Below are positions 59,960 to 64,000 of a stretch of DNA of 64,000 nt, in pieces. Origin of the DNA: Beijerinckiaceae bacterium (GTDB lineage: Bacteria > Pseudomonadota > Alphaproteobacteria > Rhizobiales > Beijerinckiaceae); assembly GCA_024304885.1 (NCBI GenBank), contig JALJOM010000003.1:1770110-1834109 (forward strand), given 5' to 3'. Made by a program: the position numbers and the translations under genes. Below the pieces are notes generated by a model. It had not been told where the DNA came from, did not search any database, and saw nothing but the letters and a program-made list of their open reading frames with translations. Position 1 is the stretch's first letter; the number at the start of each line of letters is the position of its first letter.

Positions 59960-60533
59960 AAAGCGCGAGGGCCTCGGCGGCGAGGACGCCACCCGTGATC
60001 GAGAGCGTCGCGAAAGGGGCGGCGTCCGCGATTGCGCGGCTCGGGACCATGATTTGCCCGATCCGGGTCGAAAGCTCCTCGATCGAGGCCGCGAACACGA
60101 CCCGCCCGATCCCGCACCAGACGATGGCGCTCATGCACATGGGGCACGGCTCGCCGGTGGTGTAGAGAGTCGTGCCTTGCAGCTCGCCGGCGGGGCGTCC
60201 GGAGAGAAAGGTGCGGATCGCGACCATCTCGCCATGCGCCGTCGGGTCATTGGTCGCAATTCCGCTGTTATGGCCCGTCGCCAGAACCGCGCCGTCCCGC
60301 ACGATCACCGCGCCAAACGGAAAGTCGCCGCGCGCCGCCTCGGCGAGGGCGAGCCGCATGAATGTCTCGTCCTCGGGCAAAGAAGCCATGAGCACACCTT
60401 TGGCGCCTGCGGATCGCGTCGCGCCGAGCCCGGCTCCCACCAGGCTCGCCCCGAAAAGCGTCGCCAGGTCCCGACGACGAACCTCGACCGACGCCGCCTT
60501 TCCACCGACATACCCGCGGGCTCTCCGGCTCAT
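59949..60533 (-). CDS. Nucleoside/guanine deaminase family protein with N-terminal export-like segment
   Basis: This 194-residue cytidine/deoxycytidylate-deaminase-family enzyme has a zinc site in TAHGEMVAI and GEPCPMCMSAIVWCG and resembles guanine deaminase or related nucleoside deaminases (about 145-160 residues). The first 48 residues add a basic stretch with VRRRDLATLFGASLVGAGLGA, which looks like a twin-arginine or membrane signal. The ATG at 60533 overlaps the DUF2165 stop (ATGA), supporting the long form; a shorter ATG at 60389 would give a plain cytosolic enzyme. Export of such an enzyme would be unusual. Confidence 0.75.
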   Translation of the reverse strand: MSRRARGYVGGKAASVEVRRRDLATLFGASLVGAGLGATRSAGAKGVLMASLPEDETFMRLALAEAARGDFPFGAVIVRDGAVLATGHNSGIATNDPTAHGEMVAIRTFLSGRPAGELQGTTLYTTGEPCPMCMSAIVWCGIGRVVFAASIEELSTRIGQIMVPSRAIADAAPFATLSITGGVLAAEALALFKT

Positions 60534-61024
60534 GCGAGCTCCTCGTCGGGGAGCGCAAGGAAGATCAGCACGCCGAGCATGGTCACGACGATCCGGAACG
60601 AGCTCTGGACCGCATCGAAGTTCTGCGCCTGCCACATCGCGAACCATTCGCCGCCGACCGCGACGAAGCCAGCCTCGTAGAGCACGATCCCGATCGCGAG
60701 GCCGAGAACGGCCTTGGATTTCGCCGCGCGAAAGGCTAGCGCCTTGCCTTTCAGCTGCCGAACCATGGCGGCCGCTCCGGAGAAGCACAACGCCGCGATG
60801 ACGACTTCGGTCGCGATGATGGCGATATAGCCCAGATGATGCAGGATCGGCGCGGGAAGCGCGCGCCACTTGATGGCTTGATCCTGCACCTTGTCCATGG
60901 AAAGCACATCGCCGACGAAGACGAAATTCGCCCCGTAGTCGGTGATGTTGTTGAAGGCGACGAGGGTCACATAGAGCCCGACCGCGGCGACGCAGGCGAT
61001 CTTGGCGAGACGGATGGCGATCAC
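60530..61024 (-). CDS. DUF2165 small integral membrane protein
   Basis: This 164-residue protein has four hydrophobic spans and the DUF2165 pattern: IRLAKIACVAAVGLYVTLV, FNNITDYGANFVFVGDVLSM, HLGYIAIIATEVVIAALCF, GGEWFAMWQAQNFD. Function of the family is unknown. The start is GTG at 61024 with GAGG upstream. It is translationally coupled to the deaminase gene. Confidence 0.85.
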   Translation of the reverse strand: MIAIRLAKIACVAAVGLYVTLVAFNNITDYGANFVFVGDVLSMDKVQDQAIKWRALPAPILHHLGYIAIIATEVVIAALCFSGAAAMVRQLKGKALAFRAAKSKAVLGLAIGIVLYEAGFVAVGGEWFAMWQAQNFDAVQSSFRIVVTMLGVLIFLALPDEELA

Positions 61025-61104
61025 GCGAAACCTCGTCGGTAGAGGAACGGGCTCACTCCTTACCACAGCCCGATTGCTCTGGCGAATATCGGTACGGCCG
61101 GGCG

Positions 61105-62868
61105 CTATTCGGGGAGACCGGCGAGGCGCATAGCCATTGCCCATTTCTCCGCGTCCTCCCGCCTGCGATACGGCAGGAGCTTGTGGAGGTTGGAAACTCT
61201 GAGGTCGGGATCGAGCCGGCGCAGCCGTTCCATGGCCGCTATCGCCGCGTCGATGCGCCCGGCGAGCGCATTGCTCGCGGCGGCGAAGCGCGTGGCCGGC
61301 AGGAAGTTGGGCTGCTCGCGATAGGACCTCTCCGCCCACATCACGGCCTCGTCGTAGTTCCCGGCGAAAAAATGGGCCGCCGCCAGGGCCGCCTGGGTTG
61401 CGTAGGTCAAAGGATCCAGAGGATTGAGGCGCAGCGCCATTTGCGCGTGCTCGATCGCGACCTCGGGCTCGCCGAGAACGATCCTCGCCCAGGCGCTCGA
61501 CTCCCAAGTCGCCGACAGGTTCGGATTGAGCTTCAGCGCCTCGTCGATGAAAGCCATACCGTCGGCGAGGTCTCCCACGACGGTCGTGAGCGTAATTCCT
61601 GCCATGCAGAGAGCGACGGCGTCGTCGCGGCCGAGATCGGCGGCTCGCCGAGCCAGGCGCTCTGCCTCGGCGATGTCCGCGGCGCCGCCGAGCCAGCCGT
61701 TGGATAGATACAGGATGTAGCATCCGGCAGCCATGCCATAGGCCGCGGCGAACTCGGGATCGAGAGATATCGCGAGGCGAAACAAGCGCAAGGCGTCGTC
61801 GATCACCTCCCTCGTGTTCTGATGGACGTTGGCGAGCCCGCGGAGGTAGAAATCGTAGGAATCGAGGCTCTCCGTCGGCTTGCGACGCGCCCGCTGCATT
61901 TCCGCCTGCTGGAGCTTCGGCGCGATCTGGCCGACGACCTTCGCCGTGACGCTGTCCTGCAGGTCGAAGATATTCTCGAGCGTGCCGTCGAAATAATCCG
62001 CCCAGAGATGCGCACCCGTGGCCGCGTCGATGAGCTGGCCGGTGATGCGAACCCGGTTTCCGGTCTTGCGCACGCTGCCTTCGAGCACATAACGGACGCC
62101 GAGCGCGCGACCGACCTCCTTCACGTCGACGGCGCGCCCCTTGTAGGTGAAGCTCGAGTTGCGCGCGATCACGAAGAGCCAGTGGTTGCGCGCGAGCGCG
62201 GTGATGATGTCCTCGACGATCCCGTCGGCGAAATAATCCTGCTCCGGGTCCCCGCTCATGTTCTGGAACGGCAGGACCGCGATCGACGGCTTGTCCGGCA
62301 GCGCGAGCGCGGTCTTGGCGCGCGGCTCGGCTCCTGTGCTGCGTGGGCGCACCCGATAGACCGGAACGAGCCGGCCCATGTTCTTGAAGTTGCGGAGCCC
62401 GGCATCCTCGAAGGCGACGTCGAGAGCGCCTTCGGCATCCTCTCGAACCCGGCCCGAGACGCAGATGCCGCCCGGCTCGGCGACCGACTCGAGCCGCGCC
62501 GCGACGTTCACTCCGTCACCGAGGAGGTCGTCGCCGTCGATGATGATGTCGCCGACATTCACGCCGATGCGGAACTCGATCCGAAGGTCGGGTGCGATCG
62601 CGGCGTTGCGCACGCTCATGCCCTCCTGGATCTCGACCGCGCAGCGCAAGGCATCGACGGCGCTCGTGAACTCGGCGAGGAGCCCGTCCCCGGTCGTCTT
62701 GACGATGCGGCCCCTGTGCTCCCCGATCTTGGGATCGACGAGGCTGCGCCGATGGGCCTTCAGCTGCGCCACCGTGCCTTCGTCGTCGGCGTGCACGAGC
62801 CGGCTGAATCCCGCGACATCCGCCACGAGGATCGCTGTCAGCCGTCGCTCGAGGCGCTCGCTGCTCAC
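61105..62868 (-). CDS. Class III adenylate/guanylate cyclase with TolB-like and TPR domains
   Basis: This 587-residue protein has an N-terminal class III cyclase domain (about 10-170) with metal-binding Asp in ILVADVAGFSRL and TTGDGLLAEF. A CadC/TolB-like segment (about 190-320: IAVLPFQNMSGDPEQDYFAD, IVEDIITALAR) and TPR-like repeats to the end follow. Such proteins are abundant in rhizobia and are thought to turn signals into cAMP or cGMP. There is no membrane span. The substrate nucleotide is not settled. A paralogue lies immediately upstream on the same strand. Confidence 0.9.
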   Translation of the reverse strand: MSSERLERRLTAILVADVAGFSRLVHADDEGTVAQLKAHRRSLVDPKIGEHRGRIVKTTGDGLLAEFTSAVDALRCAVEIQEGMSVRNAAIAPDLRIEFRIGVNVGDIIIDGDDLLGDGVNVAARLESVAEPGGICVSGRVREDAEGALDVAFEDAGLRNFKNMGRLVPVYRVRPRSTGAEPRAKTALALPDKPSIAVLPFQNMSGDPEQDYFADGIVEDIITALARNHWLFVIARNSSFTYKGRAVDVKEVGRALGVRYVLEGSVRKTGNRVRITGQLIDAATGAHLWADYFDGTLENIFDLQDSVTAKVVGQIAPKLQQAEMQRARRKPTESLDSYDFYLRGLANVHQNTREVIDDALRLFRLAISLDPEFAAAYGMAAGCYILYLSNGWLGGAADIAEAERLARRAADLGRDDAVALCMAGITLTTVVGDLADGMAFIDEALKLNPNLSATWESSAWARIVLGEPEVAIEHAQMALRLNPLDPLTYATQAALAAAHFFAGNYDEAVMWAERSYREQPNFLPATRFAAASNALAGRIDAAIAAMERLRRLDPDLRVSNLHKLLPYRRREDAEKWAMAMRLAGLPE

Positions 62869-62958
62869 GTCTTCTGCCTCGGTGAGTTCGGGACGCGCCG
62901 GCCAGCGCTTTGCCTCCTCCGAGGGAGGCCGGCAATGCGTAGGGGCGCGAGCGCTCGT

Positions 62959-63126
62959 CTAGAGCGCTTTCCGATCCAATTGGATCGAAAGGAGCTCTAC
63001 ATCTGTGTAGTGTCGCACTTTCGCACCGACGTCGCATCGATGTCGATCTATCGAAACATCGAGATCGAATGAGCGAAACATCGCCAGCGAAATGCGAACC
63101 GATGGCCACTTCGCCAGAAAATGCTC
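62959..63126. repeat. Family A palindrome plus long family C repeat
   Basis: 62959-62999 holds CTAGAGCGCTTTCC-GATCCAATTGGATC, followed by the long family C form at 63000-63126 (CGCATCGATGTCGATCTATC, GCCACTTCGCCAGAAAATGC, TCTA). The end supplies the stop codon complement of the second cyclase gene. It lies between the two tandem cyclase genes. Confidence 0.8.
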
Positions 63127-64000
63127 TACTCGGGGAGGCCGGCGACGCGCAGGCCCCTCGCCCATTTCTCGGCGTCCTCGGCGCGGCGGAGCGGGAGGAT
63201 CCTGTGGAGATTGGAGAGGCGCAGCCCGGGATCGAGCCGGCGCAACCGCTCCATGAGAGCCCCCGCCCTCTCGACGCGTCCGGCGAGCGCGTGGCTCGCC
63301 GCCGCGAATCGCGTGGCCGGCACGAAGTTCGGCTGCGCGCGATAAGACTTCTCCGCCCACGTCACGGACTCGTCGTAGCGGCCGGCGAAGAAATGGGCCG
63401 CCGCGAGAGCCGCATGCGCGGCATATTCGAGGGGATCGAGGGGGCTGAGCCTGAGCGCGGTCTCGAGATGCGCCACGGCGACATCGGGCGCGCCGAGGAA
63501 CGTCCGAAGCCAGCCGCTGAAGAGCCAGGCCGGTGCGTGATTCGGGTCGAGCCTCAGCGCCTTGTCGACGAGATCGGCGCCATCGTCGAGATATCCGCAA
63601 ACGGTGGCCAAGGCCATGCCGGACAAGGCCAAGGCCACGGCATCGTCCGATCCGAGCTCGGCCGCCCGTCGCGCGAGGCGCTCGCATTCGGCGACGTCCT
63701 CGGCGTCGAGGTGGAAACCGTTGGCCAGGTACAAGATGTAGCAGCCGGCGGCTCGAGCATGGGCGGCGGCGAATTCCGGATCGCCCTCGATCGCGAGCTT
63801 GTAGAAATGGAGCGCCTCGGCGATCGCCTCCTTGGTGTTGCGATGCACTCCGGCGACACCACGGAGGTAGAAGTCGTATGAATCGAGGCTCTCCGTCGGC
63901 TTGCGCCTGGCACGCTGGATTTCCGCCTGGAGCAGCTTCGGCGCGATCCGGCCGGCCACCCGCGCGGTGACCTCGTCCTGGAGATCGAAGATATGCTCGA
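63126..64000 (-). CDS. Second cyclase/TPR-type protein, C-terminal part (cut by window edge)
   Basis: Open to the right edge without a start. The visible 290 or so residues align with the C-terminal half of the preceding cyclase protein: RARRKPTESLDSYDFYLRG, AAGCYILYLANGF, ALAAAHFFAGRYDESVTWAE, ending RAEDAEKWARGLRVAGLPE. The edge begins in the FDLQDEVTARV segment just before the TPR part. It is a tandem paralogue, clearly diverged rather than a recent copy. The cyclase domain, if present, lies outside the window. Confidence 0.85.
   Translation of the reverse strand, partial: EHIFDLQDEVTARVAGRIAPKLLQAEIQRARRKPTESLDSYDFYLRGVAGVHRNTKEAIAEALHFYKLAIEGDPEFAAAHARAAGCYILYLANGFHLDAEDVAECERLARRAAELGSDDAVALALSGMALATVCGYLDDGADLVDKALRLDPNHAPAWLFSGWLRTFLGAPDVAVAHLETALRLSPLDPLEYAAHAALAAAHFFAGRYDESVTWAEKSYRAQPNFVPATRFAAASHALAGRVERAGALMERLRRLDPGLRLSNLHRILPLRRAEDAEKWARGLRVAGLPE

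Overview
The window is GC-rich, gene-dense DNA from an alphaproteobacterium, most likely a member of the Hyphomicrobiales (Rhizobiales) with C1 metabolism. Four things point there. The left edge carries the start of an MtdA-type methylene-tetrahydromethanopterin/tetrahydrofolate dehydrogenase, a marker of methylotrophs. RpsB has the long helix-hairpin-helix tail seen in this order. The intergenic spaces hold palindromic and longer repeats of the kind common in this group. The promoters that can be read have the form TTG-N17-CTATAT/TATAAG. No phage, plasmid or CRISPR functions are visible. Genus cannot be fixed from sequence reading alone.

Layout. 0-9 kb: mtdA (cut by the edge), purD, a fasciclin-domain protein, a SixA-type phosphatase, fabH, a secreted trypsin-like protease, zapE-xerD, and a LuxR-type regulator. 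9.2-10.25 kb is a 1 kb non-coding stretch with repeats. 10-17 kb: a giant transglutaminase/DUF2126 protein followed by a GH94-type phosphorylase-like protein. 17-23 kb: putA, then a tight HAD phosphatase - archease - RtcB RNA-repair cassette. 23-29 kb: a duplicated secreted protein of unknown function, an OmpR/histidine-kinase pair, and rpsB-tsf with a readable promoter. 29-32 kb is the most accessory-looking part: an AT-richer segment with an exact FNR/FixK-type box, a ten-unit RTX-like protein, a wrecked serine recombinase tail ending on tRNA-Asn, and tRNA-Cys. 32-45 kb: efflux adaptor, LtrA, RluA-family pseudouridine synthase, a tiny lipoprotein, a 25-residue membrane peptide plus PhnA-like membrane protein, P450, lipB, hspQ-hicB with a dead hicA, Nnr, a TIR protein, and NfeD/stomatin. 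45-54 kb: OpgC overlapping an SGNH hydrolase, a dihydroorotase-like enzyme, YgfZ, a secreted caspase-like protein, and a Kef-type antiporter. 54-64 kb: ornithine-cyclodeaminase family enzyme, RecD-like helicase, a complete OsmF/YehYXW-type osmoprotectant ABC operon, an exported-looking deaminase with a DUF2165 membrane protein, and two tandem adenylate-cyclase/TPR proteins, the second cut by the right edge.

Three repeat families recur between genes: A (38-46 bp palindromes with arms like GCGCTTTCCGATC), C (about 55-130 bp, core TTTCGCGACGCGA...TTCGCTGGAAAATGCTCTA) and B (about 120-155 bp). They often sit back to back, are bounded by CTAG or near-CTAG, and several run directly into the stop codon of a neighbouring gene. 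One copy lies between the promoter and the body of tRNA-Asn, and one ends on the start codon of the pseudouridine synthase gene.

The best candidates for something new are the HAD-archease-RtcB cassette, the RTX/recombinase/tRNA-Asn island remnant with its FNR box, and the behaviour of the CTAG-bounded repeats. All calls are from reading motifs and layout; nothing was searched against a database.
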